Assembly: GCA_001972305.1 (NCBI GenBank)
Contig: BDDD01002385.1
Coordinates: 91,991-155,990 of the forward strand
From: Cephalotus follicularis
Lineage: Eukaryota; Streptophyta; Magnoliopsida; Oxalidales; Cephalotaceae
Length of the DNA stretch: 64,000 nt
Direction of reading: 5' to 3'
Under the pieces are notes generated by a model. It was not told where the DNA came from, did no database searches, and saw only the letters and a program-made list of their open reading frames with translations. Made by a program: the position numbers and the translations under genes. Shown here one piece after another: positions 11,916 to 23,535 of this stretch; positions within the stretch are counted from its first letter, which is position 1; each line of letters begins with the position of its first letter.

Positions 11916-12034
11916 ACATCGACGTCTTTGGAAAAGCATCTATGTCTTTGTTCCAAAAACACCTGGGCATAACTGCACAAAATGTTGGTGCCTTAGGGTA
12001 AAGACGTCGACGCCCTGGGGATAACCATCGATGC
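11916..12034. repeat. Palindrome array in LTR A (about 5 sites)
   Basis: GACATCGACGTC, GACGTCGACGCC and decayed forms have centres near 11920.5, 11940.5, 11986.5 (weak), 12008.5 and 12029.5. Most steps are 20-22 bp. Confidence 0.65.
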
Positions 12035-12828
12035 TTATTCCCCTGTTTGGAGAGGTTTTACTCGAATGGGACCCGTTACCCCGAAACAACTCTAGAAACG
12101 ATCCTAGACGCATTCTGAGCATATGTTTGCATTATTACTGTACTATGAATTGCATTGTGGTTGATTGCTAAAAAGTGTTACCATTTTGAAAATCTTGTAT
12201 GATTATTATAATCATTAATTGTACGAAAATGTATATTTGCCAAATATATATATTTTTTCAAATGATCGGGGAAAGTATTTTCCAAAGATGGAGAAATGTT
12301 TAAAGGATTGGTTACACAATCAAACTGTATTGTTTTAAGTTTTATAACTTATCACAACCTGAGAACGGAGTAATATATTTTAAACAAATATGTTTGATCA
12401 AGTAATTATATTTTATTGCTTGACTTGTACTGTACGATGTTTGTGCTTGTTGATTATTAGCCGCTGTGCTAATAACCTGTTGATTGTTTAGCCGTCGTGC
12501 TAAGCAACCTGTACGGAGGACTTGACCCAAACCGTTTGCAAACGGGGATGGGGTAAGAGTGCATGACGTTGGGGCCAGGAGGTGGCGACGGGCATGACGA
12601 CTTGTTTGTCTGGTACCTTTTGGGACATACTTACTGCTTGTGTTGATGTAGCCTTATGAGGTTATACCTGTACTGTGAACATGCATACATTTTACTTATG
12701 TATACACTGCGATATATATACTGTGATATATGTATACTGTGATATATATATACTGTACTGCATCATAATGCATTCATTCATGATACTCATTATCATATAC
12801 CTCGAACTGTATTTATGAGTTTATTCAC

Positions 12829-12853
12829 TTAGCCGACTGAGGACAAAGGCTAA
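12829..12853 (+). other. Conserved inverted repeat in LTR A
   Basis: TTAGCC, 13 bases, GGCTAA. The same structure, in part decayed, is seen in G (27653-27677), K (60538-60562) and J (45407-45427, minus strand). Confidence 0.6.
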
Positions 12854-13276
12854 CCCCTACTGTAACAGATTGATGGAGTGGGATTTGATATGGAGCACGC
12901 AAGGAGACTTAAGGAGAAGATCGAACTGTTTCTCTTATTTTATGTGCTGGAATTAATGAACAATGACTATGTTAATTGGGTTATTGTAACATGGTTTTCA
13001 TATCTGTCATATATTGATGGATACCGTGGTTTATTTCATTTCGTACTATTTTATCACGCTCCGTTTATGGGCGATAGACAATGATGTTGGATTTTATATA
13101 AACTTTTGGGTATCACATAGTATGGGATGCGTGATACATATTTAAATTTATCTTTTCATGTTATTGCTTCCGCCATTGAAAGTTTTTGTTTATACGTAAA
13201 ATCGCATAAGCTGAATTTTGTTGTGTTGATTGCATTACCGCTTTCATGTTGTCAGCTTGGAAAACGGGGTGTGACA

Positions 13277-13489
13277 ATTAGCGACAATCTATCATACGAA
13301 GAAATGCCAACGAGGATTCTGGACATAAAGGAGAAAGTCTTAAGAACAAAAGACCATTCCTATGGTGAAAGTTCTATGGCAGTTTCACGGAGCTAAAGAA
13401 GCTACATGAGAACGTGAAGCTGAAATGATGGAAACATTCCCTCATTTGTTTGATATGTAAATATTTAAATTCGAGGACGGATTTTCTAT
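13277..13489 (+). pseudogene. Gypsy pol C-terminal remains (element D)
   Basis: Translated pieces (DNLSYEEMPTRILDIKEKVL) match the last part of A's polyprotein (DDLSYEESPVRILDLNTQVL), so this is the C-terminal tail of a related gypsy pol. It is decayed and ends shortly before the purine tract. Confidence 0.75.
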
Positions 13490-13502
13490 AAGGAGGGGGG
13501 AA
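13490..13502 (+). other. Polypurine tract of element D
   Basis: AAGGAGGGGGGAA sits directly before TGTAATAACCG, the start of D's 3' LTR. Confidence 0.9.
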
Positions 13503-13798
13503 TGTAATAACCGTAATTTCAATTTTAATGTATATTGTATAAATGATGAATAAATTGTACATTGAATTGAAATTTATGCTTAATTATTCATTGATTAAGC
13601 TAATAGTTGTTATTGGGTTAAGTTAAGGTCTTAATTGAATGGCATTAAGTTGAATGGATGACTAAATTGAATTAAATTGAAAGTTAATTGGATGAAACTT
13701 GGAGAAGCTAAAGTCTGGCGCATAAACGTCAACGCCAAAGATAGTCGTCAACGCCTTGAGCCAGATAAGTGTGCTGATACGTGTCAATTGAAAGAGAA
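13503..13798 (+). repeat. 3' LTR of D, first segment
   Basis: Starts TGTAATAACCG. It contains two GTCAACGCC-type palindrome variants near 13730-13758 and ends with GAGAA (13794-13798), the target duplication of E. The LTR continues at 42772. Confidence 0.8.
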
Positions 13799-15208
13799 TG
13801 TAATGCCCGAAATTTCATAAATAATTACTATGAAATTGGCACAGTATATGGCCGTAATGAGCTGATGAAGGCCGAATCAATAAAAGGCATTGCTTATTGG
13901 AGCCCGCAATTATAAGGCCCAAAATGGCCAATAAAGATTATTTTTAATGCGCGACAGTAAGACCCTATGTTCACATTATTATTCCTATTATTTTAGTGGC
14001 TGTTTGAATAATTAATATGGCAATATACGAAATAAACGAGACCCAAGCCTTAATATTTTATTTGTAAATACTAATAAAGAAAGGGGGAGAAGCAAATAAG
14101 AAGAGAGAGAGAGGGGGGGAGCACAGGCGCATAGCACACCTGTGTGAAAGAAGAATGAGACGGGAGCACGAGAGAGAGAAAGGGAGAGTTGTGGCGCCGG
14201 AGATGACGCCGGAGCTAGCCACTGGACTAGGAGAGGACGGCAAGCAGCCCAGGACCTCCACCTGATGGTAACTCCTTCTTCCTCTTCTCTTTTCCTTCTT
14301 TTCTTCTCTTCTCTATCCTGGACTCTGTGCGCTTCGGCCTTGCGATTTCACCACCTTTGGCGTCGCGGATGGAGCGGGTCTTTGTTTAGAAGGCCAGCTC
14401 TGCCCGTTTTAACCACTGTTGAGGTGTTTCTCGGCCTGAATCCGTCAGAATCAGTCGACTGAGTCAACTCAGCCGTTCTAAATTATTTTCGCTTGTGACA
14501 CGGTTTTTGGCTCTGAGTCATGCCGAGTCTGGACCACCAACGGATTAATTGCAAGATTTGGTGGCGAACGGTGGCATGATCAGAGCTTCAATGACCTGGC
14601 CAGAGCTCCGGCGAGGCGAGTCAGGGCCGATTCTTGGCGGGTCTCAATCAGAGACATGTTGAACGGGCCTTGTGGATGCTTGTTTGTGAAATGGCCAGAA
14701 TTGTGGATGACCGACTAGTCGACTCAGTGAGTCAAACTCACTGCCGACCGTGACAGCGCGTTTCACGGCGAGTCACGGCGAGTCTCCGACTGAATTGTAT
14801 AGATCGGTCAAATTGGAGCCTGTTAATGGCTTGGCCGGAACTCCAGGGTGTTGGAAGAATCTGGCAAAAGCTCTGGTGATGGCAGTGTTCACACCCTATG
14901 TGTAGAGTGTAACAAAAATATGTTGTATATGCAGGGGGAAGAAAATGGCCAACGATAAAAGGTTTCCGAGCTCAATTGCTAAGAGGTAGGTTGTACTATT
15001 CCTTGCATTGATGCATTTTTAATAGATAGTATGAACATGACTGTTCATTGATGATTGAGTGCTAAATGGATGGTTATGGTTATACATGATTTCATGGTTT
15101 ATGGCACAGGGTAGGGTTAAACAGAGGGAAATGGAGATTGAAAGGAAATCGGAGAGTATGGGACTTTTTACCCATTCCCATTTTCTCTCAATCTGAGGGT
15201 TATGGATA
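13799..15208 (+). repeat. 5' LTR of E, first segment
   Basis: Starts TGTAATGCCCG. It contains a purine-rich tract (GA repeats, 14080-14190), pyrimidine-rich stretches after 14265 and GAGTC/GACTC-rich sequence at 14450-14800. No gene is convincing. It is interrupted by G at 15209. Confidence 0.8.
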
Positions 15209-15567
15209 TGTAACGCCCCGAATTTCATAAATAATTATTATGAAATTGGTGCGTGTACGATCGTAATAAAATCGATAGAGGCCCGGAGTAATGAAAAGGC
15301 ATTACACATTTAAGTCGTAATTGTGTTAGCCAAAACAGCTAATAAAGCCAATTTTTAATGCGCGACAATAAAGCCCAAATGTTCGAAATATTATTGCGAT
15401 TATTTTGGTGGCTGTTCGGATAAATTATGTCGCGATTCGCGGAAAAATCGGGACCCAGACCTTAGTATTTTGCCAGTAAATACTAAAGAGAAAGCAATTT
15501 GCATAAAGTGAGGGAGAGAGAGACACGGGCGCATCACGCGCCCGTGCAAGAGAGAGGCAGCGGGCGC
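15209..15567 (+). repeat. 5' LTR of G, first segment
   Basis: Starts TGTAACGCCCCG. It ends with GGCGC (15563-15567), the target duplication of F, and continues at 25205. Confidence 0.85.
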
Positions 15568-15816
15568 TGTAATACCCTGCTTGTTCGTAAATGTTTTTAC
15601 GGACTTTTTATGTGTTCGTTTCGGGATTTTAATTCGTTTAATTTTAGGTCCGGTTGCCCTACGTTTTCGGCCTATGTGATTTGGGCTGTCTTATATCAGC
15701 CTAAATATTTTGATATGTTATTGCTATGTGGGTTGGGCTTATAGTTATTAATTCTATTTTATCAAAACTTTATTTCAATTTTATAACTTTTTAACATTAT
15801 TAAAACAATTCATTTC

Positions 15817-15843
15817 ATTATTATTATTATTATTATTATTATT
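15817..15843. repeat. (ATT)n microsatellite in F 5' LTR
   Basis: About nine ATT units. The matching site in the 3' LTR (22967-22987) has about seven. Confidence 0.9.
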
Positions 15844-16701
15844 TTCTTTATCTTTGTCTTTTATTCTTTCCATTTCTTCCTTCTTTCCTTTCTTTCTTCT
15901 TCTTTCTCCTGAACTCTCTTCTCCCTTCATTACTTCCACACGGCAACAACCATTCTTTCCTTTCTCTTTCCCTGGAAATCCTCTCTTCTTCCCTTTTTGG
16001 CAGATTTTGTCTCTTTGTTTCCTTTTTGTGAGAGACATTGTCATTATTATATGATTGCCTCTCCCTTCTGTGAAGTCACTGCCGAAGTTAGAAGTGAGAA
16101 TTTCTGTGTTCTTGTGGTTGCTGTGTTCTTCATCAAATCAGGTTTGATTGTTATCCCTTGTTGTCTTTTGATCATATTTCCTTGGCAAGCTTTGAGTTGT
16201 GTTGTTTGCTTTCTTTGATTTCTTGTTGTCCAGCCGTTTTACAACTGTTTCGTAGTGTTCTTCCTGCCATTACAGTATCTATTAAACCATTGAAGGTTAG
16301 TTAATTCGTTCCCTACAGTGATGGTTTTGTTTCAAAGTTATAATGTCAGTTTTATATTCCTACTGTTCTTTGGTTTCAATTCCTAAGTTAATATGTTCTG
16401 TCATTATGTTGTTAAGACTGTCAACATGTTTTATACACCTTGAACATGTCATAATATAGTTTTAAGGTCTGCAAATTATAGTGGACAGAAATCTGGACAT
16501 ATATGTATGCATGTTTTCTTGTCTTCCTTAGAAGTTAAGCCACTGTCTATCTGTTTCTATGTCAATTATGTGTTCCTGAATCACCTAAATGCCATATTAT
16601 GTCTTATAATTGTGTCCATGTGTCTCTGGTTTAGTGTTGTACTCGTTTGAATCAGTTTCTATATCAAAATTATCATGTTGCTGTTGTTCTGTCATCCAGA
16701 A

Positions 16702-16907
16702 CAGTCGGATGTTCTTGTGGACAGTCGACTGGATTGGATGTGCAGTCGACTGCCATATGAACACAGTCGACTGTCTTGGGTTGAGTAGTCGACTGGATCT
16801 ATGAACCAATCGACTGCCTGCATTCTGGTTTGAGTAGTCGACTGGCCCTTGTGATTTGTCGACTGCCAAGCTTCCCCAGCCGGCTGGTGCTCTGTAATAG
16901 TCGACTG
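16702..16907. repeat. Phased palindrome array in F 5' LTR (10 sites)
   Basis: CAGTCGACTG and variants have centres at 16706.5, 16726.5, 16747.5, 16768.5, 16790.5, 16811.5, 16839.5, 16860.5, 16881.5 and 16902.5. Steps are 20, 21, 21, 22, 21, 28, 21, 21, 21. The gaps between sites have no common sequence. The layout matches array C, including the one 28-bp step. Confidence 0.92.
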
Positions 16908-17656
16908 TTTTGCCCAGAAATGTACTGTTTTCAATTGTTTTGATCCGTTTGTTCCTCAAATCGATCCGAGTTTCTTCTAAACACTGTTACGATCACCTCT
17001 TTATAGCGAAGTATAAATGAGTTGATGATTTGGGTTATGAAATGTATGTTATGATACCGTTGTGAGTGGTTTTCCGATATGTTTTGTGAAAGCATACTTT
17101 ATGTGGTTTTAAATCGATGTTTTCGCAACGATTGAATACTGAGTATTGTACCCACCTATGGGGTGTACCATAGGCACGTCGTAGGCCTGGCACAGGGACG
17201 TGACACTTCCGTAGCGGTGTGATTAGTCTACGGCGTCTCTGAGTGTTATGAATAAATCCCATGAGGTGGATTTATGGATCCGCTATGTATGATAGAGGTG
17301 TATGAATCGATTATAGTATATGATATGTGATCTGAGGTGTGATCAGATATGTGATATGTGAGAATTGACTTGTGTAGTGCCGTACACTTCAATTCTAGTG
17401 GGCATGTGGAATTAGCGCCTCCCTTGCCAAATATATGTTCTGTGGTATGTATGTGGCTCAGTATGACCTATGATTCGTAAATGATTTTGTGAAATGTTTC
17501 GTAAATGTTTCAAAGGTTATATGGACTTATGAAAATTACAAATGTGATTTTATGATTATTTAATTTTTTTAATTACTTAAGATTTCTATTACGTTATTAT
17601 TGGAATCTTACTGTTTTTAAATTTATCGTTTACTGTTTTTATTTCCCTTATCCGTA

Positions 17657-17694
17657 CTGAGGTTTGCTCAGCCGGGTTTTTGTTTCCATGCGGC
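17657..17694 (+). other. Double inverted repeat in F 5' LTR
   Basis: CTGAG-GTTTG-CTCAG is followed by a second stem closing at GCGGC, 308 bp before the LTR end. The 3' LTR copy is at 24854-24891, also 308 bp from its end. Confidence 0.6.
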
Positions 17695-18007
17695 AGGTTA
17701 TCGGGAGCAGCGGGGGAATGTGTGAACGAGAGATGACCACCCTATGTGTTTGGATCCCTAGGAGTGTGATCCCTATGTTATCTCTAGTGGTTATAAACAA
17801 TGATACTTAAGTTTTTATGTTTTAATTTAGAACTTGAATATGTTTTAAGTCTTTCGGGAAATATTTAATTGCTAAGTTTTAATGTTTCAGTTATGATTAG
17901 ACTGCCACGTTTTTGGATAATAAAGTAATGATTTGATTATATATGTTATGATAGGTTCCGTATTATGACCCGTAACGACTCCTGCCGTCCGGGGGTGTTA
18001 CAGATTT

Positions 18008-18018
18008 TGGTATCAGAG
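18008..18018 (+). other. Primer-binding site of F (initiator tRNA-Met)
   Basis: TGGTATCAGAG lies five bases after the LTR end at 18002. Confidence 0.9.
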
Positions 18019-18171
18019 AATAGGTTTTGTTTCCTTAGAAGACCTAACTAGGTTTGACCTGTGAGATTGGGTAGACACTGGGTTAGGCTTTTCCGTTATG
18101 GTTTTATGATATGTTTTCTGTTTCGGTTTTTATTCCTTGTGATATTTTATGTTTTGGGTGCCTTTTCGTAG

Positions 18172-19250
18172 ATGGCACGTACAAGGAACGCTGCTCGAAG
18201 GACTGCACCCGTGGAGGCTCAGGGAGTCAGAAATGAGCCTACTATGGAGGAATTGGTACGTCAGGCAGTCGCTTAGGAGGTACGACGCGTGTTAAGTGAG
18301 CAGAATCGGGATCAGGGCCGTAGGGAGCCGGTTGTTAAGGCGGATGCTCCAGCTGATGTTCAGATGGGAAGTGAAGCTGGGGGCAGGACTGACACACCTA
18401 CTTATATTTGGCCTGAGCGGTTCCAAAAGCAGAGACCGCAGTCTTTCAGCTCAGCCATGACTCCTGTGGAGGCTGAGCACTGGATTGCTCATATGGACAA
18501 GATCTTCGATGTGCTTGGATGTAGTGACGAGCAGAAGATTAAGCTAGCTGTTTACAAGCTTGAGGGTGATGCTCAAAAATGGTGGAAGGCTGTGGATTTG
18601 GCTAAGGGTGGTAGTTATGTGGAGACTTTGACCTGGCCCGAGTTTCGCGAAGTCTTTTATCAGCAGTACTTTCCCACCGCTGATAAGGAGGCTTATGCCA
18701 GGGAGTTCATCAACACCGGACAGAAGGATGGAGAATCGGTCACGGAGTTTTTGACCCGATTCACTAGGCTTGCTGGTTTTGCTGGGTCCACAGCGGGGAC
18801 AGCATTGGAGCAGGTAGAAAAGTTCAAGTGGAAGTTACACTATCAGCTCTGGGGTAAACTGATCAACACCAGGTTTGCTGATGTTTCTGAAGTGGAAAAT
18901 GCAGCGAAGAACATAGAACTGGAAAGGTTAGATTTCTAGGAAGCCCGTCAGGAAAGTGACAGGAAGAGAAACAGAGGAGATTCTCAAGGGCAAGGTTCTG
19001 GACAAAATTATAAGAATAGAAATGGCAAGCGTGGGAAGAGGAATGATAACTGGGGACAGCAACAGCCCGGTAATGACCAGAGGCAGACACAGGGAGCTGC
19101 GGATGTACAGATCGCCAAGTGTGATGTTTGTGGTAAACAGCATCCGGTGGGAGTGTGCTACAAGGCTATCGGGGCCTGTTTTGTGTGTGGTCAGAAAGGG
19201 CATTTCGTGAAGGATTGTCCTGACCCTCGTGCGAAGGAAAGGAAGGGGAA
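18172..19250 (+). pseudogene. Gypsy gag remains (element F)
   Basis: The likely start is the ATG at 18172 (MARTRNAARRTAP). The gag core has LGCSDEQKIKLAVYKLEG, the DAQKWWKA motif and EFREVFYQQYFPTADKEAYAREF, which is the plant chromovirus Retrotrans_gag domain. Zinc-knuckle sequence CDVCGKQHPVGVC and CFVCGQKGHFVKDC follows near 19,110-19,220. In the family gag forms the particle and binds RNA. It is broken; H carries a close relative (40440-41604). Confidence 0.85.
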
Positions 19251-19268
19251 CAATGCAGACAGCGCAAT

Positions 19269-19694
19269 ATGGGAGGTCGTGTTTTTGCTATCATGACTCA
19301 GCAGGCTGCTAATACACCAGGTACTGTTTCAGGCTTTATTTCTGTTGGTAACCGTAGGGCTTATGTTTTGTATGATACTGGATCGACCCACTCGGTTGTA
19401 GCGAGGTCTTTTGTTCGGCACCTTGGGATGTCTTCACAGTTGCTTGATCCAGCTTTGGTTCTTTCGACCCCTACGGGTTCTTCTGTTGTCATATCTGAGT
19501 GTTTTTATGCTTGTCCTCTTGTTTTCGATGATCGGGTTCGTGATGCGGATCTTTTGCCTATCGATATGTATGACTTCAATATGATTCTGGGTATGAACTG
19601 GTTGGATCGTCATCGGGCTACGATTGACTGCTATGCTCGGAGGGTTCTGTTTGGGGATGTGAACAGTCCTGATTTTGTTTATCAGGGTTCATGA
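19269..19694 (+). pseudogene. Gypsy aspartic protease remains (element F)
   Basis: YDTGSTHSVVARSFV near residue 37 is the aspartic protease active-site motif, and ILGMNWLDRHRATIDC near residue 105 is the conserved second half. In the family it cuts the polyprotein. It directly precedes RT, as in gypsy elements. Confidence 0.88.
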
Positions 19695-19706
19695 CTGAGG
19701 AAAGAA

Positions 19707-20978
19707 GTGAAGGTTATATCTGCTCTGAAAGCTCAGAAATTGGTAGCTAAGGGCGCTAAAGGTTTCTTAGTTGTTGTGAAGGATGTCTCAAAGGTAGAGC
19801 CTTGCCTTGAAGACTATCCTGTGGTTAGAGAATTTTCTGATGTGTTTCCGGAGGTGTTACCGGGTTTGCCACCACAACGGGAAGTGGAGTTTACCATCGA
19901 ACTCATTCCTGGGGCGGCATCTTTATCTAAGGCACCTTACAGAATGGCACCGTTGGAACTGCAAGAGTTGAAGGAACAGTTGCAAGAGCTGTTGGATCGG
20001 GGTTTCATACGGCCTAGTGTTTCGCCGTGGGGTGCTTCGGTTCTTTTTGTGAAGAAGAAAGACGGGTCTATGAGGTTATGCATAGACTACAGAGAATTCA
20101 ACCGGATTACTGTTCAGAATAAATACCTGCTACCTAGGATTGATGACTTGTCTGATCAACTCCAGGGTGCTCGGTGTTTCTCTAAGATCGATTTGAGATC
20201 GGGGTATCATCAGCTTCGTATAAAGGATGAAGATGTGCCTAAAACTGCTTTCCGTACTCGGTATGGGCATTATGAGTTCCTGGTGATGCCTTTCGGACTC
20301 ACTAATGCACCGGTAGTTTTCGTGGACCTGATGAATAGGGTTTTCCATGAGTACTTGGATCAGTTCGTGATTGTCTTCATAGATGACATCCTCGTGTATT
20401 CCAAGTCGAAAGAAGAACATGAAGAACAGCTTCGCATTGTATTGGGTATTCTAAGAAAGAATCAGTTATATGCGAAGTTTTCGAAGTGTGAGTTCTGGTT
20501 GGAACAGGTGGCGTTTTTGGGTCATGTGGTTACAACTGAAGGTATCAGTGTGGATCCTGCTAAAGTTGAGGCTATTACTAAATGGCCGAGACCTACCACA
20601 GTGACGGAGGTTCGGAGTTTCTTGGGTTTGGCTGGATATTATAGGAGGTTTGTGGAAGGCTTCTCCTCTATAGCCTTACCACTAACTCAGCTTATGAGAA
20701 AGGGAGCTAAGTTTGAATGGAACGCAGAGCGTGAAGCAAGCTTCGAGAAACTGAAAAATGGTCTTGTGTCGGCACCGATTCTTCGTTTACCATCTGGGTC
20801 TGGTGGATACCATATTTACAGCGATGCTTCTAAGAAAGGTTTGGGATGTGTTTTGATGCAACACAGTCATGTGATAGCTTATGTTTCGAGACAGTTGAAG
20901 CCTTATGAGGTAAACTATCCTACGCATGATCTTGAGTTGGCAGCAGTAGTGTTTGCATTGAAGATCTGGAGGCACTAG
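19707..20978 (+). pseudogene. Gypsy reverse transcriptase and RNase H start (element F)
   Basis: Conserved RT blocks appear in order: [35 protein letters not shown], the [12 protein letters not shown] block, the polymerase motif [11 protein letters not shown] and [15 protein letters not shown]. RNase H then starts with [15 protein letters not shown] and [18 protein letters not shown]. The length and order are as usual for chromovirus pol. The stretch is one piece of a broken polyprotein. Confidence 0.9.
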
Positions 20979-21530
20979 TTGTACGGAGAAACTTGTGACG
21001 TCTTTACTGATCATAAGAGTCTCAAGTACATCTTTACGCAGAAGGAGTTGAACATGCGTCAGAGAAGGTGGTTGGAACTTCTGAAAGACTATGACCTGAA
21101 CATTCAGTACCATCCTGGTAAAGAAAATGTGGTAGCGGATGCTCTTAGTCGGAAGAGTTCTGGGAGTGTAGCGGCTTTGCTTACTCAGCCGCAGTTGATA
21201 GCTGATATGGAGCGGATGGATTTACATCTATATGTTCGGGGTTCTGAAGGTTGTGTTGCTGCAATGAATGTTGAGCCTACTCTTATATCTCAGATTAAGA
21301 CATCTCAGAGTGATGATGGTGAGCTGTGGGCCTTAGTCCAGAATGTTGAAAAGGGTAAGCAATCAGAGTTTCGTATGGATGACCATGGCGTGATATGGCT
21401 GGGTAATCGGTTGTGTGTTTCGTCAGATTCTTCTATCAGAGATGCTGTTATGTCTGAGGCACACAGTTCTCCATTTTCTATACATCCGGGTTCTACGAAA
21501 ATGTATAGAGACTTGAAGAAGAACTTCTAG
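20979..21530 (+). pseudogene. Gypsy RNase H end and integrase zinc region (element F)
   Basis: [20 protein letters not shown] and [16 protein letters not shown] are the end of RNase H. After a linker, [19 protein letters not shown] is the integrase zinc-binding start. It belongs to the same broken pol as its neighbours. Confidence 0.88.
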
Positions 21531-22717
21531 TGGAATGGAATGAAAAGGGATGTAGCAGAGTACGTTGGGAAGTGTTTGATCTGCCAGCAGGTAAAGATTG
21601 AGCACTAACGTGCTAGTGGTTTGTTACAACCCTTAGAAGTACCGGTATGGAAATGGGAGAGTATTTCGATGGACTTTGTGACGGGTTTACTGAGAACTTT
21701 CAGGAGGAACGATGCTATCTGGGTAGTAGTGGATCGATTGACTAAATCGGCTCACTTTTTGGCTATCCGAGAGGACTTTTCTGTTGATCGTTTGGCTGAG
21801 GTGTTTCAGCAGGAGATAGGGTGACTACATGGGACTCAGGTATTAATTGTTTCGGATAGGGATCCTCGTTTCACTTCATGGTTTTGGAAAGGGTTCCAGA
21901 AAGCTTGGGGTACTAGGCTCAGTTACAGTACAACTTTTCATCCACAGACAGATGGGCAGACTGAGAGAACCATCTAACCATCTAGACCTTAGAGAATATG
22001 TTGAGGCCTTGTACCTTGGAGTGGACTGGGAGATGGGATGAGTATTTGAGCTTGGTAGAGTTTTCCTACAATAACAGTTGGCATGCTAGTATCGGTATGG
22101 CTCCGTTTGAAGCTTTGTATGGGAGGAAGTGTCGTGCTCCGACATGTTGGGATGAGGTTGGAGAGCGAGTTATTGAGGGACCCGAGCTAGTGCAGGTCAC
22201 TACGGAGAAAGTGGCTATAGCAAGGGAGAGACTGAAAGCGGATCAATCTTGACAGAAGAGTTATGCGGACAGACATCGGAGGGACTTGGAGTTCAAGGTA
22301 GGTGAACATGTGTTTTTGAAAGTTTCACCTTGGAAAGGAGTCCGACGTTTTGGGCTGAAAGGAAAGTTGAGTCCGCGGTTTATCGGGCCTTTCGATGTTC
22401 TGGAGAAGAGTGGCGCGGTTGCTTATCGGTTAGCTTGGCCTCCGCAGTTAGCACATGTCCATAACATGTTCCACGTGTCTTTGCTGAGAGGTTATCAGTA
22501 TCATCCCCTACATGTGGTTCACTATCCGTTGGACCGTATTTGAGAGGACCTATCTTGTGACGAGGAGGCCGAGGCTATTCTGGATTGACAGGAGCGAGTT
22601 ACGCGTAACAAGACCATTTCTTTTGTGAAGGTTCTGTGGAGGAATCATCCCGAATGTGAGGCTACTTGGGAGCTCGAGAAGCATATTCGGGAGCGTTATC
22701 CGCACTTATTCGGGGGA
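21531..22717 (+). pseudogene. Gypsy integrase core and C-terminal remains (element F)
   Basis: Several stretches carry integrase blocks: [62 protein letters not shown], then SPWKGVRRFGLKGKLSPRFIGPF and a chromovirus-like end ERYPHLF. The 3' LTR begins almost at once after this end, and no clear purine tract is seen. It is decayed, with several breaks. Confidence 0.85.
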
Positions 22718-23535
22718 TGTAATACCCTGCTTGTTCGTAAATGTTTTTACGGACTTTTTATGTGTTCGTTTCGGGCTTTTAATTCGTTTAATTTTAGGTC
22801 TGGTTGCCCTATGTTTTGGGCCTATGTGATTTGTACTGTCTTATATCAACCTAAATATTTTGATATGTTATTGCTACGTGGGTTGGGCTTATAGTTATAA
22901 ATTCTATTTTATCAAAACTTTATTTCAATTTTATAACTTTTTAACATTATTAAAACATTTCATTTCATTATTATTATTATTATTATTTTCTTTTATCCTT
23001 TTCTTTTATTCTCTCTATTTCTTCCTTCTTTCCTTTCTTTCTTCTTCTTTCTCCCGAACTCTCTTCTCCCCTCATTACTTCCACACGGGAACAACCATTC
23101 TTTCCTTTCTCTTTCCTTGGAAATCCTCTCTTCTTCCCTTTTTGGCAGATTTTGTCTCTTTGTTTCCTTTTTGTGAGAGACATTATCATTATTATATGAT
23201 TGCCTCTCCCTTCTGTGAAGTCACTGCCGAAGTTAGAAGTGAGGATTTCTGTGTTGTTGTGGTTGCTGTGTTCTTCATCAAATCAGGTTTGATTGTTATC
23301 CCTTGTTGTCTTTTGATCATATTTCCTTGGCAAGCTTTGAGTTGTGTTGTTTTTGTCTTCCTTAGAAGTTAAGCCACTGTCTATCTGTTTCTATGTCAAT
23401 TATGTGTTCCTGAATCACCTAAATGCCATATTATGTCATATAATTGTGTCCATGTGTGTCTGGTTTAGTGTTGTACTCATTTGAATCAGTTTCTATATCA
23501 AAATTGTCATGTTGCTGCTGTTCTGTCATCCAGAA

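Larger units (their letters stand above)
10054..13276 (+). mobile_element. Element A: Ty3/gypsy element, 3' part, broken
   Basis: The visible part runs from the RNase H/integrase boundary through integrase and a chromovirus-like C-terminus to the purine tract and 3' LTR. It is the same family as K: the first bases match K at about 63,528 onward, and the LTRs are related. Its front half lies left of copia B, outside the window. The coding part in view is a fossil with a few breaks. Its LTR ends at 13276, where pol sequence of D resumes, so A is inserted in D. Confidence 0.85.
11615..13276 (+). repeat. 3' LTR of element A (1,662 bp)
   Basis: It starts TGTAACG after the purine tract and ends GGGGTGTGACA. 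It carries a small palindrome array (11916-12034) and the inverted repeat TTAGCC...GGCTAA at 12829-12853, 423 bp before the end. Repeated short phrases with TGTGATATATATACTG lie near 12710-12755. It is related to solo LTR R and to the LTR of K. Confidence 0.85.
15568..18002 (+). repeat. 5' LTR of F (2,435 bp)
   Basis: Bounded by the GGCGC duplication and the primer site. It has (ATT)n at about 15817-15843, a pyrimidine-rich tract after it, a 10-site palindrome array (16702-16907) and the double hairpin (17657-17694). The two F LTRs are similar in length, but each carries stretches the other lacks. Confidence 0.9.

Noticed and set aside
16597-16959. Open frames with a seven-residue rhythm (QSTV...) across the arrays
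   Set aside because: A 21-bp spacing automatically gives a seven-codon rhythm. The frames differ between C, F and G, and the 28-bp step and variable gaps argue against a protein.
20130-20420. Minus-strand frames across RT of F
   Set aside because: Antisense of the strongly conserved RT region. The plus-strand motifs explain the sequence.
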